Positions 1-8,413 of a stretch of DNA of 64,000 bases are shown piece by piece. The stretch comes from Pontibacter pamirensis (GTDB taxonomy: Bacteria > Bacteroidota > Bacteroidia > Cytophagales > Hymenobacteraceae). The notes under the pieces are model-generated. The model did no database searches, was not told the origin of the DNA, and saw nothing but the letters and a program-made list of their open reading frames with translations. Both the position numbers and the translations under genes were made by a program. The stretch's first letter is position 1. Every line of letters begins with the position of its first letter. The stretch spans positions 124,001 through 188,000 of the forward strand of contig NZ_SSNI01000008.1 of the NCBI RefSeq assembly GCF_010015475.1, given 5' to 3'.

Positions 1-119
1 TCCTGCAGCGTGAACGCGTCTTGTGCTGTAACCGAAGCTGTATTGCCTTGTGCCAGCAGGAGTGTGGGGTACAGCAGGCATCCCAGCAGCAGTGGCTTTA
101 GTCGTTGGGTTAGTTTCAT
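1..119 (-). CDS. Exported protein N-terminus, probably TolC-like outer membrane efflux component (partial)
   Basis: Only the first 39 codons are inside the window; the gene continues past the left edge. The start ATG is at 119 on the minus strand. The N-terminus has two basic residues, then a leucine-rich hydrophobic stretch ending in LLLAQG, which reads as a Sec signal peptide. The mature start (TAQDAFTLQ) resembles the first helix of TolC-family outer membrane proteins. It lies 201 bases downstream of a TetR-type regulator on the same strand, the usual order for a regulated RND efflux operon. TolC identity is inference from a short fragment; any exported protein is possible. Confidence 0.5.
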   Translation of the reverse strand, partial: MKLTQRLKPLLLGCLLYPTLLLAQGNTASVTAQDAFTLQ

Positions 120-320
120 GAAATAGTTCGGTAAAAATTTATATTTGATTGGGTCGATTGCGTATGGAGCTTGCTATATGGTAGGGTGGTAACATATACT
201 GAATCAGTGATAATTAAATCATAGCTAAAGAACTCTAGTGGCTTCATGTTAAAACATTAGTTAAAATGTATCATGAATGTTTGGTAAGATGCTGGCGATA
301 ATACGGAAATCTGCCCGTGG

Positions 321-893
321 TTATCGCACCGACATACCATCCCACAGTATCTGGGCTATTTGTTTCAATTCCGCATCACCCAGTCGTACTTTGCCCCTGC
401 CGTACACTTTAGCGGTAGTGATGATGCTACCATGTGCCAGAACGCCTAAAATTTCCGGGTTTACTGGCCGCAGGTGGCCTTGTTCAATTCCTTTTTCAAA
501 GAAGAGATACAATAAGCTGTGGAACTCATCATGTCTTACCTCTACAATGTTCGTGTTGTAAGGGGAATTCACAAACTGCTCAAAGAACCTCAGCACATTC
601 GGATTTTTAATGTAGAAGGTGTACAGGCTCATCCAGATAGCGAAAAACCTATCCTGATAAGGCAGGTCTTCATTATCTCCGGCTTGTAAGGCATCAATTG
701 CCCGCTGCTTTACATAGCTGTATAACTCACAAATCAGCCGTTCTTTGCTGTCGAAGTAATGGTATATAGTGCCGGCAGCCACGCCTGCCTCTTTGGCTAC
801 CATACTCATCGGGGTGCCGTGGAAACCGTTTTCCTTCACCAGTTCTAAGGTACTTTCCAGTATTGCTTTTTTCTTCTCTGCTAAAGGCTCCAT
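321..893 (-). CDS. TetR/AcrR family transcriptional regulator
   Basis: A 190-residue protein of the usual TetR length. The N-terminal helix-turn-helix covers about residues 10-58, with the family pattern MVAKEAGVAAGTIYHYFDSK ending in the recognition helix. The rest is the variable ligand-binding and dimerisation domain, so the inducer cannot be read from sequence. It stands directly upstream of a probable efflux outer membrane gene and most likely represses that operon and itself. A TAnnTTTG promoter element lies about 38 bases upstream of the start, and the perfect palindrome TGAATATTCA (912-921) between promoter and gene is a candidate operator. The family call is secure; the target is inferred. 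Confidence 0.9.
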   Translation of the reverse strand: MEPLAEKKKAILESTLELVKENGFHGTPMSMVAKEAGVAAGTIYHYFDSKERLICELYSYVKQRAIDALQAGDNEDLPYQDRFFAIWMSLYTFYIKNPNVLRFFEQFVNSPYNTNIVEVRHDEFHSLLYLFFEKGIEQGHLRPVNPEILGVLAHGSIITTAKVYGRGKVRLGDAELKQIAQILWDGMSVR

Positions 894-930
894 GCCGGTT
901 TTGCTTTCAATTGAATATTCATTCGGTCGG

Positions 931-938
931 CAAAGGTA
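931..938 (-). promoter_or_regulatory. Bacteroidota-type -7 element (TAnnTTTG) for the TetR gene
   Basis: Read on the minus strand the sequence is TACCTTTG, matching the Bacteroidota sigma factor -7 consensus TAnnTTTG exactly. It lies 38 bases upstream of the TetR start. A TTTG at 961-964 (minus strand) is a possible -33 element, with a 22-base spacer that is slightly long. The palindrome TGAATATTCA lies just downstream. Confidence 0.5.
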
Positions 939-1215
939 GTTTTATTTTAGTGAAAGGAGCCAAATGAAAGAAAGTTTTTCATTTGGCTCTGCATCATCAG
1001 TAGCATCTCCCAGCATAACAGCCCTGGGCAAGAGCGGGCGAGATACATTAACCTTATATAGCGGCTTTGGTATAAACAGAAACAAAGTAGGTCAACTTAA
1101 ACATTCTGCCGGGGGTGTGAATGATGCTTCCAAGATAGCCACTATGTGCTGTATATGAAGCTGCCGTATAAAAGGGTAATGGGGGGCGGTGTTAGTAACG
1201 CTGTACGTCAGGCAT

Positions 1216-1250
1216 AAAAAAAGAGGCAAGCGTATGCTTCCTCTCTTTTT
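1216..1250 (-). terminator. Intrinsic terminator after the small membrane protein gene
   Basis: GAGGCAAGC and GCTTCCTC form a hairpin with one bulged base and a GTAT loop. On the minus strand it is followed by a run of seven T. It sits 18 bases past the stop of the gene at 1268-1546. Confidence 0.75.
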
Positions 1251-1267
1251 ATAGGTTTCAGGTTTAC

Positions 1268-1546
1268 TTACTTGTCTGTTTCGTAGCCTGAAAGCTTAAT
1301 CATCTTATTATAATTACCTAAAAGTAAAAATGATGGAGCCCATTGTCCTACGAACAATGCTTCCTCATCTTTCCTCATAATTTTTAATGTAGCAGAAATA
1401 GCCATAGAGCCTAATGCAGCCCATAAGAATATATCAGATGGAATTTTAGAAGTATAGTTTTCAATAGCTGATGCTACCGGTCCTTCTTTGTGATCTGGGT
1501 TAGCTCTGTCTGCTTTCTCTTTTAAATCTTTTGCTGATGTGTCCAT
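1268..1546 (-). CDS. Small membrane-associated protein of unknown function
   Basis: A 92-residue protein with no domain I can name. Residues 1-35 are polar and charged. Two hydrophobic segments follow: one of about 20 residues at 38-57 (IFLWAALGSMAISATLKIM) and a shorter, less certain one near 69-78. The RKDEE between them suggests a small hairpin-type membrane protein. It has its own terminator and is flanked by non-coding DNA on both sides, so it is probably monocistronic. The composition matches a normal coding region, and the terminator supports a real gene. Function unknown. Confidence 0.7.
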   Translation of the reverse strand: MDTSAKDLKEKADRANPDHKEGPVASAIENYTSKIPSDIFLWAALGSMAISATLKIMRKDEEALFVGQWAPSFLLLGNYNKMIKLSGYETDK

Positions 1547-1883
1547 AGTTTTATTTTATTTTAAGAATTTGTCTAATAGATATGAAAACGAATTCTTAGT
1601 CCTATTGTTTAGAATTTCTATATTTAAGTTGATTCAATTGTTCACGGGCTGTATAAGCAGCGACCTGAATTCAATTTCTTATTATTAGAAAAAAGTGCTG
1701 TATGAGAGGTGTTAGTGGATAAAGCATTCTCATCCATGACAAATCAGAGGATGCTCTATAACAAAATTTTCAGCTACGGCGGAAACTGGAAGTGAAGTTT
1801 GTTTGATTAATTTGGATTAGTATTGTTAACAATTAAAGATTAGCTTCAATATAAACTGTTTTATACAAATTCATCTTGAGTAT
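1547..1883. other. Intergenic region, divergent promoters expected
   Basis: AT-rich spacer between the minus-strand small membrane protein gene and the plus-strand esterase gene, so both promoters should be here. I found no exact TAnnTTTG match and no repeat or RNA gene. Confidence 0.4.
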
Positions 1884-2765
1884 ATGAGAAAACAACACAT
1901 CATTGCCTTCTTCACAATCTTCATGCTTTTTCCGGCTGCTTTATTCGCGCAAACTACCGGTAAAGTGATGGACAACCTGACCATGAAAAGTAAAATCCTG
2001 AAGGACAACCGGAAGTATGCCATCTACCTGCCGCCGGACTACGACAGTTCCAAGCGCAGTTATCCTGTCTTGTACCTGCTGCATGGCGCCGGTGATGATC
2101 AGACGGGATGGGTGCAGTTTGGGGAGGTGTTGAGAATAGCAGACAAAGCCATAAACGAAGGAAACGCAACCCCTATGGTGATTGTGATGCCCGATGCCAA
2201 TACTGGCCAAAGGGGTTATTTTAACGATGTGACAGGGGAGTGGCGCTATGAGGATTTCTTTTTTGATGAGTTTATGCCTTACATAGAAAAAGAATACCGC
2301 ATAAAAAGCGAAAAGCGTTTCCGGGCTGTGGCCGGTTTATCTATGGGCGGCGGCGGTTCCTTTATGTACGCGCTGCACCGACCGGATCTTTTCTCGTCTG
2401 CCTGCCCCTTAAGTGCTGCGGTAGGGCCTCTTTCTCTCGCTGATGCCAAAACGTTCATGGAGCGGATTGGCAACAAACCTGTCACAGCATCTGAAGCTGA
2501 GATTGAAACGCACTATAAGCGCCACAGTGCGCTTGAGCTGATTGCCAATATGCCGGAAGACCAGAAAAAGGCAGTGCGCTGGTACATTGATTGTGGCGAC
2601 GATGATTTTCTTTTTGAAGGAAATGCTTTAGCCCATATTGCGATGCGCAAAAATAACATTCCGCATGAGTTCCGGGTAAGGGATGGCGGACATACCTGGA
2701 CCTATTGGCGTGAGGCGCTGCCAACGGTGCTTTCTTTTGTTTCAGATGCTTTCCACCAGCATTAA
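1884..2765 (+). CDS. Secreted esterase, alpha/beta hydrolase (esterase D / PF00756 type)
   Basis: A 293-residue protein with a clear Sec signal peptide (residues 1-22, cleaved after LFA). The alpha/beta hydrolase core has an oxyanion-loop region (VLYLLHGAGDD), the nucleophile elbow GLSMGGG with the serine near residue 157, an acid in CGDDDF, and a C-terminal histidine in GGHTWTYW. This completes a Ser-Asp-His triad. The family hydrolyses carboxylic esters, often acetyl or feruloyl esters on polysaccharides, or S-formylglutathione. The signal peptide argues for an extracytoplasmic substrate. It is a single gene ended by a strong hairpin shared with the convergent neighbour. Substrate not determinable. 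Confidence 0.88.
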   Translation: MRKQHIIAFFTIFMLFPAALFAQTTGKVMDNLTMKSKILKDNRKYAIYLPPDYDSSKRSYPVLYLLHGAGDDQTGWVQFGEVLRIADKAINEGNATPMVIVMPDANTGQRGYFNDVTGEWRYEDFFFDEFMPYIEKEYRIKSEKRFRAVAGLSMGGGGSFMYALHRPDLFSSACPLSAAVGPLSLADAKTFMERIGNKPVTASEAEIETHYKRHSALELIANMPEDQKKAVRWYIDCGDDDFLFEGNALAHIAMRKNNIPHEFRVRDGGHTWTYWREALPTVLSFVSDAFHQH

Positions 2766-2848
2766 AAAACCAGCGGTTTCTTGAAATAGCACCTTTCTTC
2801 AACAAGCCGGGAGAGACACAATACGTCGAATTTAAAATAGACATTATT

Positions 2849-2894
2849 CCACAACAAAGGCCGGCTCTCTCAAGAGAGCCGGCCTTTGTTGTGG
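2849..2894. terminator. Bidirectional terminator with perfect 21-bp stem
   Basis: The arms at 2849-2869 and 2874-2894 are exact reverse complements of 21 bases with a TCAA loop. It lies between the convergent esterase and YkvA-like genes. The outer part is AAAG/CTTT rather than a long T-run, so it may also work by blocking RNA decay. Confidence 0.75.
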
Positions 2895-2956
2895 AAGCTG
2901 GTTCAGCTTCTTGTGCACGAATTCTTACTCCTGCACACCTGCCATAGTGAAATTGC

Positions 2957-3409
2957 TTATAGGGAACCGATGCGCGAATCGTCAAAGTTCGTGTCAGATT
3001 CCCATTGTCTGAACTTGTTGATTTCAGTCTGAAAAGCATCGATAAACCAGGCCATCAGGCTTAAGTCATCCAGCAAACCTATCACAGGTATAAAGTCAGG
3101 AATAATGTCCAGGGGAGTTACTAAGTATAGCAGCACCGCCACGCCAATGAGCAGAGACTTGCTGGATACATTGCGGTATTGCCCGTTTATGTAAAACTTA
3201 ACCAGCCGGATGAAAGTGAGCATGAATTCCTTCAGTTGCTCAAACCCGCTTTTATTACTGTCTACCACTACAAGTTTGCCATAGGCAGATGTTAATAGCA
3301 GGCCAAGCTTGGCGGGTTTTGCCAGCAGTTTGCCTGATTTTCCAAGAATACTTTTAAAGATCGGATTCTGTGAGTATTTTAATCCTTTATGTATCCAGTC
3401 GTTCAGCAT
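2957..3409 (-). CDS. YkvA / DUF1232 family membrane protein
   Basis: A 150-residue protein. The C-terminal half carries the hallmark of the family, a hydrophobic segment ending in YLVTPLDIIPDFIPVIGLLD followed by DLSLMAWFIDAF, at about residues 95-137. The N-terminal 70 residues are basic and mixed, with a short hydrophobic patch. The family is widespread in bacteria and its biochemical role is not established. It is transcribed toward the esterase gene and shares the bidirectional hairpin with it. Confidence 0.85.
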   Translation of the reverse strand: MLNDWIHKGLKYSQNPIFKSILGKSGKLLAKPAKLGLLLTSAYGKLVVVDSNKSGFEQLKEFMLTFIRLVKFYINGQYRNVSSKSLLIGVAVLLYLVTPLDIIPDFIPVIGLLDDLSLMAWFIDAFQTEINKFRQWESDTNFDDSRIGSL

Positions 3410-3622
3410 ATCTGTTATTGTTGGTTTTTATTTAATTCATTACCCTCTACGTGCCTAAAGCCTTTTAGGCTGAATTAGGTAAAACAGCTCTTGCAAAGCT
3501 CTTAAAAAAGAGTGAAAAAAATATCATCCTGTAGCGCTTGTTTCATATCTGAAAGCTCATTTAAATTAGTGTAATTTACTCCCTCTAATATATAGAATAG
3601 AAAAACGAAAAATGAATCTCCT

Positions 3623-4177
3623 ATGAAGCTGGTCACAATCGTGATTTCATCGCTGCTTGTGCTAACAGCAGCTTTGGCCGGTGCCTTATACCAGTTACCT
3701 ACACAGCTCGAGGTGCAGCAAAGCATTGTGCTGGATGCCACTTCTGAAGAGGTCTATACATACCTCGACAATCCGATGGAGTGGGAGAAGTGGACTATTT
3801 TGAACAAGCAGACGGACCCCAGCATGATTTACCTGTATGGTGGCCCAATGGCAGGAGCAGGGGCACGCATGAAGTGGAGCGGAGATAAGGTTGGAAACGG
3901 GCAGGTGGTGTTTACCGGAAGCACCAGTCCAACATCACTGCTGTATCTTGAAAGTGATGATGCCGACACCAGCAGGTTGCACGGCTCTTTTACACTGACA
4001 GCAGTGGAGGGAGGCACTAAACTTGTCTGGCGGCAGCAGGCAACTTACGGGGAGAATCCATGGGACAGATTCAGTTGTTTGCTGAGAACGTACAGGAAGC
4101 AGGATGCCGCGGAAAAGGGGCTGCTGGGTCTGAGAACTTTACTTTTAAATAACAGTAAAAAGAAAGCGCTAAAGTAG
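3623..4177 (+). CDS. Membrane-anchored SRPBCC (polyketide cyclase-like) protein
   Basis: A 184-residue protein. Residues 2-22 form an uncleaved-looking hydrophobic anchor or signal (VTIVISSLLVLTAALAGALY). An SRPBCC fold follows: a first strand (QQSIVLDATSEEVYTYLDN), the PMEWEKW turn, a central GAGARMKWSGDKVGNGQ hairpin and a late strand TKLVWRQQATYG. This family binds hydrophobic ligands in a deep cavity; the ligand here is unknown. The next gene (DinB-like) starts 9 bases after the stop, so the two are probably cotranscribed. Confidence 0.8.
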   Translation: MKLVTIVISSLLVLTAALAGALYQLPTQLEVQQSIVLDATSEEVYTYLDNPMEWEKWTILNKQTDPSMIYLYGGPMAGAGARMKWSGDKVGNGQVVFTGSTSPTSLLYLESDDADTSRLHGSFTLTAVEGGTKLVWRQQATYGENPWDRFSCLLRTYRKQDAAEKGLLGLRTLLLNNSKKKALK

Positions 4178-4186
4178 AACAAGCGT

Positions 4187-4717
4187 ATGCCTATCACCAT
4201 TAACAGACCTACTATAGAGGAGTATCCTGATTACTACCAGCAGTACATGGACCTCCTGCCTGAAGGCGATATTCTTTATATACTCGAAAAGCAGGGGTCA
4301 GACCTGCGTTACATGTTCAGGAAGATTTCTGACGAGCGAGCAGAAGAAGCGTATGCCGAAGGAAAGTGGACGATGAAAGAAGTGCTGCAACACCTCATCG
4401 ATTCGGACCGGATTTTTGGCTATCGTGCCCTTTGCATTAGCAGGGGGGAAGAAGCCACTCTGCCTGGTTGGGACGAAGGGAAGTATGCCTATAATTCGCT
4501 GGCCAACATCCGCCCTCTGGAAAGCCTTCTGGATGAATATGAGCTGACAAGACGCTCTAACATGGCGATGTTCCGCAGCTTTACCTTTGAAATGATGAAC
4601 AATCGTGGGGTAGCGAACGGCCGCGAAATATCTTTGCGGGGGCTTATCCATGTAATAGCAGCGCATGAGCTGCACCACATGCACATTCTGCAGACAAGGT
4701 ACTTGAAACGGAAGTAG
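4187..4717 (+). CDS. DinB-family four-helix protein
   Basis: A 176-residue protein with the DinB/YfiT-type metal-binding bundle. One histidine lies in the motif VLQHLIDSDRIF (about residue 68), and the others in the C-terminal HELHHMHIL (about residues 162-168). These are the usual three-histidine metal site. Some relatives are thiol-dependent transferases, but most are uncharacterised. The gene follows the SRPBCC gene with only 9 bases between, which suggests one operon. An imperfect hairpin after the stop separates it from phoH. Confidence 0.85.
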   Translation: MPITINRPTIEEYPDYYQQYMDLLPEGDILYILEKQGSDLRYMFRKISDERAEEAYAEGKWTMKEVLQHLIDSDRIFGYRALCISRGEEATLPGWDEGKYAYNSLANIRPLESLLDEYELTRRSNMAMFRSFTFEMMNNRGVANGREISLRGLIHVIAAHELHHMHILQTRYLKRK

Positions 4718-4777
4718 GTTGTTTAGGAGAAAGGAAGAAAGAGTTAGGACGAAAGACAAAAAGAAAATTCTTTATTT

Positions 4778-4829
4778 CCAAAAACAGAAATACCTGCATT
4801 AGCGATAATACAGGGATTTCTGTTTTTGG
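4778..4829. terminator. Bidirectional terminator between DinB-like gene and phoH
   Basis: The arms at 4778-4796 and 4811-4829 (19 bases each, one mismatch) close a 14-base loop. A and T tracts within the stem give T-runs on both strands. It lies between two convergent genes. Confidence 0.7.
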
Positions 4830-4844
4830 GATACTTATGTTCAG

Positions 4845-6278
4845 CTACAACAACTCGTTTGCCAGGTTGGCTAGTTCAGAGCGTTCGCCTTTCAGCAGCG
4901 TGATGTGCGCGTATAATGGATGATTCTTGGCACGGTCAATCAAATAGGAGAGGCCGTTACTCTGTGAGTCGAGGTATGGGGTGTCTATCTGGTAAACGTC
5001 TCCTGTGAAAACGATTTTCGTGTTCTCACCCGCACGCGATATGATGGTCTTTACTTCGTGTGGCGTCAGGTTCTGGGCTTCGTCCACGATAAAAACAATG
5101 TTCGATAAACTGCGGCCACGGATATAGGCCAGAGGCGTAATCATCAGTTTTTCCAGGTCCACCATGTCCCGTATCTTCTGGTACTCCTTGCTTGACTCGG
5201 CAAACTGGTTCTGAATATACTTCAGGTTATCCCAGAGCGGCTCCATGTAAGGGTTGAGTTTTGACTTAATATCGCCGGGCAGATAACCGATGTCTTTATT
5301 GCTCAGCGGCACGACAGGCCGGGCCAGGTAAATCTGCTTGTACTCCCGGCGCTGCTCCAGGGCAGACGCAAGTGCAAGAAGCGTTTTGCCTGTGCCTGCC
5401 ACCCCTTGAACAGTAACGAGTTTTATCTGCGGGTTCAGCAGTGCATGGATGGCAAACGCCTGCTCCGCATTGCGGGGCTTTACACCAAAAGACGTCAGCT
5501 TGTCAACCCGCTCCAGTTTCTTTTCCGCTGCGTTATAAAAAGCCAGGATGGAGCTCTTAAAGCTCTTTAAGATAAAGTAATGATTATCTGTAGGTGTTTG
5601 TTGCAGCGCCTTCTCAGGTTCACATTCACCTTTCTCATACAGTTCACTTATCACGGCCGGCGATACATCTTCTATTGTGTCGTTACCGGTGTACAAACCG
5701 GCTACATCCTGTATCTTACCGGTTTCATAATCTTCAGCGGTGATATTAAGTGCCCTGGCTTTCAGCCGAAGGTTAATATCTTTGGTCACCAGCACAATTT
5801 TGTTGTCCGGCTTTTCCTGTTTCAGGGACAGGGCGGAGTTAAGGATGCGGTGATCGTTCTTGTCTCCAAAAATAGCCATGGCATCAATATCAGCCGACTC
5901 ATCCATCAGCACCTTGAAGTAGCCCTTGTTTTTTCCGTTTAATGGGAGCCACTCCTGCAGGCGGTGCTCGGCAGAGAGTTTGTCGATGAAACGGATAAAT
6001 TCCCGGGCTTCAAAGTTCTTGATGTCGTTCCCTTTCTTGAAGTTATCCAGTTCCTCCAGAACGGTGATGGGAATGGCCACATCGTGTTCCTGGAAATTCT
6101 GGATAGCACTATGGTCGTACAGGATAACAGAGGTATCCAGCACAAAGATCTTCTTTGTTTCTACTTCTGATGCTTTTGTTTTTGCCTTTGCTGTTTTGCT
6201 TGCTTTAGAGGTGCTGCTTGATTTAGAGACTTTCATTCTGCCGTCGGTGGCAGTGGGGGTTTTGCTAGGGCTGGCCAT
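4845..6278 (-). CDS. PIN domain - PhoH ATPase fusion (YlaK-type)
   Basis: A 477-residue protein. Residues 12-41 are a Ser/Lys/Thr-rich low-complexity lead. A PIN nuclease-like domain begins at KKIFVLDTSVILYD (Asp48, an expected metal ligand) with further acidic residues near VLEELDNFKKG. The PhoH ATPase domain fills the C-terminal half, with Walker A GVAGTGKT and Walker B FIVDEAQN, and the polymerase-sensor-like ITGDVYQID region. PhoH-PIN proteins are thought to be RNA-acting helicase/nucleases. The gene is alone on its strand. A later start at Met15 is possible because the lead is not conserved-looking. Confidence 0.92.
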   Translation of the reverse strand: MASPSKTPTATDGRMKVSKSSSTSKASKTAKAKTKASEVETKKIFVLDTSVILYDHSAIQNFQEHDVAIPITVLEELDNFKKGNDIKNFEAREFIRFIDKLSAEHRLQEWLPLNGKNKGYFKVLMDESADIDAMAIFGDKNDHRILNSALSLKQEKPDNKIVLVTKDINLRLKARALNITAEDYETGKIQDVAGLYTGNDTIEDVSPAVISELYEKGECEPEKALQQTPTDNHYFILKSFKSSILAFYNAAEKKLERVDKLTSFGVKPRNAEQAFAIHALLNPQIKLVTVQGVAGTGKTLLALASALEQRREYKQIYLARPVVPLSNKDIGYLPGDIKSKLNPYMEPLWDNLKYIQNQFAESSKEYQKIRDMVDLEKLMITPLAYIRGRSLSNIVFIVDEAQNLTPHEVKTIISRAGENTKIVFTGDVYQIDTPYLDSQSNGLSYLIDRAKNHPLYAHITLLKGERSELANLANELL

Positions 6279-6566
6279 AGGCTTAAGGCTAAGGGTGAAA
6301 ACTAAAAAGTTTTATCTACTTCGCAATGCTTCTGCTCTCTCAGGAATAAACATTTTACGTGCTAACGGATGGTGCGGCTACGTTAGAAACAGCCCAGGAA
6401 AGCGGAGCAGTAAACACAGTAGTATATTACACTTAAAGAACAGCATATACAAGGCTAATTTTCAAAACTTTACTAATAATATCCTTTAAAACTAAACGTT
6501 TAGTTATAAAGAAAATATTTTTTGTTTCGTTCAGTATTTCAGCAATACACTTAAAGCATTATACTT

Positions 6567-7043
6567 ATGAAGAAACAGTTTTATGTCTTATGTGCATTTG
6601 TTCTTTTGCCATTTCTGGCAGAGGCGCAGCTTATTGCTAAAGCACCGGATGGTGACTATCAGAAAGGAAACTGGCCCTTCCGTATTAACCGTTTTGATAA
6701 CAGCGGCCGCTTCCATGGCAGGTGGAAAGTGTTGGGGCTAGATGATAAGACAGTGATTCGTAAAGGCCGCTTCAGGCACGGAAGGGAAAGGGGCACCTGG
6801 CGCTACTACTACCCCAGCGGCAAATTATATATGGTGGAGAAGTATAAACGGAGGTTGGATCATATTCTGGTAAAGCGGTATCACGAGAACGGGGCCCTGG
6901 CCAAGGTGGGGCAAGCGAGAATGGAAGACACTACTGAAAAGACCCGCTACTTTTGGTTCGGCAATTGGAAAGTATATGACGAGCAGGGGAACTTCAGCAA
7001 CAACGAATACTATGAGAATGGGCACCAGGTACTGAATCAGTAA
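6567..7043 (+). CDS. Exported MORN-repeat-like protein (YwqK-type)
   Basis: A 158-residue protein with a Sec signal peptide (residues 1-20, cleaved after AEA). The mature part has short repeated turns of the MORN/YwqK kind: SGRFHGRWKVLG, KGRFRHGRERGTWRYYYPSG and YHENGALAKVG. These pair aromatic and glycine residues in beta hairpins. Such proteins are common and mostly uncharacterised in Bacteroidota; some are surface-exposed. It stands alone and ends at a hairpin shared with the convergent AlbA_2 gene. The fold call is moderately secure; function unknown. Confidence 0.75.
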   Translation: MKKQFYVLCAFVLLPFLAEAQLIAKAPDGDYQKGNWPFRINRFDNSGRFHGRWKVLGLDDKTVIRKGRFRHGRERGTWRYYYPSGKLYMVEKYKRRLDHILVKRYHENGALAKVGQARMEDTTEKTRYFWFGNWKVYDEQGNFSNNEYYENGHQVLNQ

Positions 7044-7051
7044 GCAGGAGA

Positions 7052-7082
7052 GGCAGCGCGCTTGAGCCCGCTGCCGCTTTTA
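7052..7082 (+). terminator. Probable intrinsic terminator after the MORN-like gene
   Basis: GGCAGCG (7052-7058) and CGCTGCC (7069-7075) form a GC-rich stem with a 10-base loop, followed by GCTTTTATATAT. It lies 9 bases after the stop codon. Confidence 0.6.
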
Positions 7083-7136
7083 TATATGTTTAAGATATAA
7101 TTTATCTGAAGCTGATGCAGCTATAATACATTTTCC

Positions 7137-7757
7137 TTAACTCAGGGTATAATATTCTTCTTTCTCTTTGTCATGCAGGCGCAGGTAACCGTGTATCACC
7201 AGCTTTACGAGGGTGCGATAGGCGCGGCGCTCCGAAAGATTGGCCAGCTTCATGTACTGTTTCAACGTAATGCGGGGGCTCAGCTTTAAATAGCCCAGTA
7301 CGGCATTTTCGTGCCGGTCCAGCGGCAGGCGCTCAAACTCGTCCGGCTCTTGCTCCAATGCCTTATTCACCATCTTGCTTGTCTGCACGCTGGTGTCCTT
7401 CACGCGTACAAAGCCACGCCAGTCGTCTTCTTTAACCTTGGCAAAGTGAGGCTTCACTTTACTCTCCGGTATAATTACTTTCAGTACTGTCCGGTGGTCT
7501 TCCTCCACTTCTTCGTACTGCACATGCACAGGAGGATCGCAGTAAAACTCCGCAGCCATTTGCAGAATGTGTTTCTCTTCTTCAGGGTCAATACCTGAAA
7601 TGGTGCCATCGTCTTTTACTCCTATCAGGATAATCCCGCCCCGGGTATTCGCAAAGGACACAAGGGTACGGGCAATTTTTTCGGGCTGCGTTACCCGTTG
7701 TTTAAAATCAACGGTGTCGTTTTCGCCTAGTAAAATCAGGCGCTGTAGTTCGTCCAT
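7137..7757 (-). CDS. AlbA_2 (Schlafen-like) domain protein with C-terminal winged helix
   Basis: A 206-residue protein. The N-terminal AlbA_2 domain starts at ENDTVDFKQRV and continues through VSFANTRGGIILIGVKDDG, the most conserved block of the family. The C-terminal 60 residues (AVLGYLKLSPRITLKQYMKLANLSERRAYRTLVKLVI) look like a winged helix-turn-helix. The family is annotated as putative DNA-binding or ATP-binding regulators; enzymatic activity is shown only for some Schlafen relatives. It is a single gene with the opposite orientation to its left neighbour. Confidence 0.85.
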   Translation of the reverse strand: MDELQRLILLGENDTVDFKQRVTQPEKIARTLVSFANTRGGIILIGVKDDGTISGIDPEEEKHILQMAAEFYCDPPVHVQYEEVEEDHRTVLKVIIPESKVKPHFAKVKEDDWRGFVRVKDTSVQTSKMVNKALEQEPDEFERLPLDRHENAVLGYLKLSPRITLKQYMKLANLSERRAYRTLVKLVIHGYLRLHDKEKEEYYTLS

Positions 7758-8006
7758 AGGTTTGGGAGGCGCTGAAAAAATTAACTGAAATCGGAAATTT
7801 TAGTTCTGCTACTTCGTCAGAAATATAGCGGACTATCTTCTATTAGAGAGGGTTGCATGAGCTAAAACCTAATGAAACTTCTCAAATATCGTGCTACAGT
7901 ATAAGAGCTAATACTACATATACCAGTACATAAGCTTAATGTTTTTGATAGATATTATTGATGAAACAGAGCATGATACGAGCGAAAGGGTGAAGGAGAC
8001 ATAAAA

Positions 8007-8030
8007 AAAGCGAGCTTCACAGCTCGCTTT
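8007..8030 (-). terminator. Intrinsic terminator after the DUF3127 gene
   Basis: AAAGCGAGCT and AGCTCGCTTT are perfect 10-base arms around a TCAC loop. The A-run at 8003-8009 reads as a T-run on the minus strand. It lies 23 bases past the stop of the DUF3127 gene. Confidence 0.85.
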
Positions 8031-8053
8031 AAATTTATTTTAGACTTATTTCC

Positions 8054-8413
8054 TTAGAAAGGTAAATCATTGTCTGCTTCGCTGCTATAGAACGAAGGAG
8101 CATCCTGCTGCGGAGCTGCGCCTGGCGTATTGGCTCCTGCTGGTTCTAATCTCCAGGCCTGCAGGTTTGTGAAGTACATGGTAGTGCCGTTTTTAGTGAA
8201 TGGCTTACCAGTCAGGTTAAAGGTTACCTTCACCTCATCGCCATTTTTGAAAGCTTCTAACAGGCTGCACTTGTCCTGCGTTAACTGAAACTTTACATAC
8301 TGCGTGTATGAGCCATCCGGAATCTCCAGCACGAATTCGCGCTTTTTAAACTTATCACTTACCTGTTGCTCCTCAAACGTTTCGTACAGCTTACCTTGGA
8401 TATCAAACGACAT
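8054..8413 (-). CDS. DUF3127 OB-fold-like protein with SSB-type acidic tail
   Basis: A 119-residue protein. Residues 1-92 carry the DUF3127 pattern (IQGKLYETFEEQQVSDKFKK, REFVLEI, YVKFQL, GDEVKVTFNLTGKPFTKNG, YFTNLQAWRL), a small beta-barrel reminiscent of single-stranded DNA-binding OB folds. A Pro/Ala/Gln-rich linker follows, ending in the acidic hydrophobic tip DNDLPF. Bacterial SSB proteins end in a very similar tip that recruits DNA repair proteins. A role in DNA metabolism is therefore inferred, not shown. It has its own promoter motif and terminator. Confidence 0.85.
   Translation of the reverse strand: MSFDIQGKLYETFEEQQVSDKFKKREFVLEIPDGSYTQYVKFQLTQDKCSLLEAFKNGDEVKVTFNLTGKPFTKNGTTMYFTNLQAWRLEPAGANTPGAAPQQDAPSFYSSEADNDLPF

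Larger units (their letters stand above)
894..1267. other. Intergenic stretch between TetR gene and small membrane protein gene
   Basis: This holds the TetR promoter region on its left and the terminator of the small membrane protein gene on its right. A 64-codon open frame at 964-1158 on the plus strand has no protein-like features and is not called. Nothing else was recognised. Confidence 0.5.

Noticed and set aside
964..1158. 64-codon plus-strand open frame after the TetR gene
   Set aside because: Low-complexity, no motif, no start context, and it runs across the promoter region of the TetR gene.
2482..3039. 185-codon minus-strand frame across the esterase end and the terminator
   Set aside because: It is antisense to the esterase gene and crosses the bidirectional hairpin; no family-like sequence.
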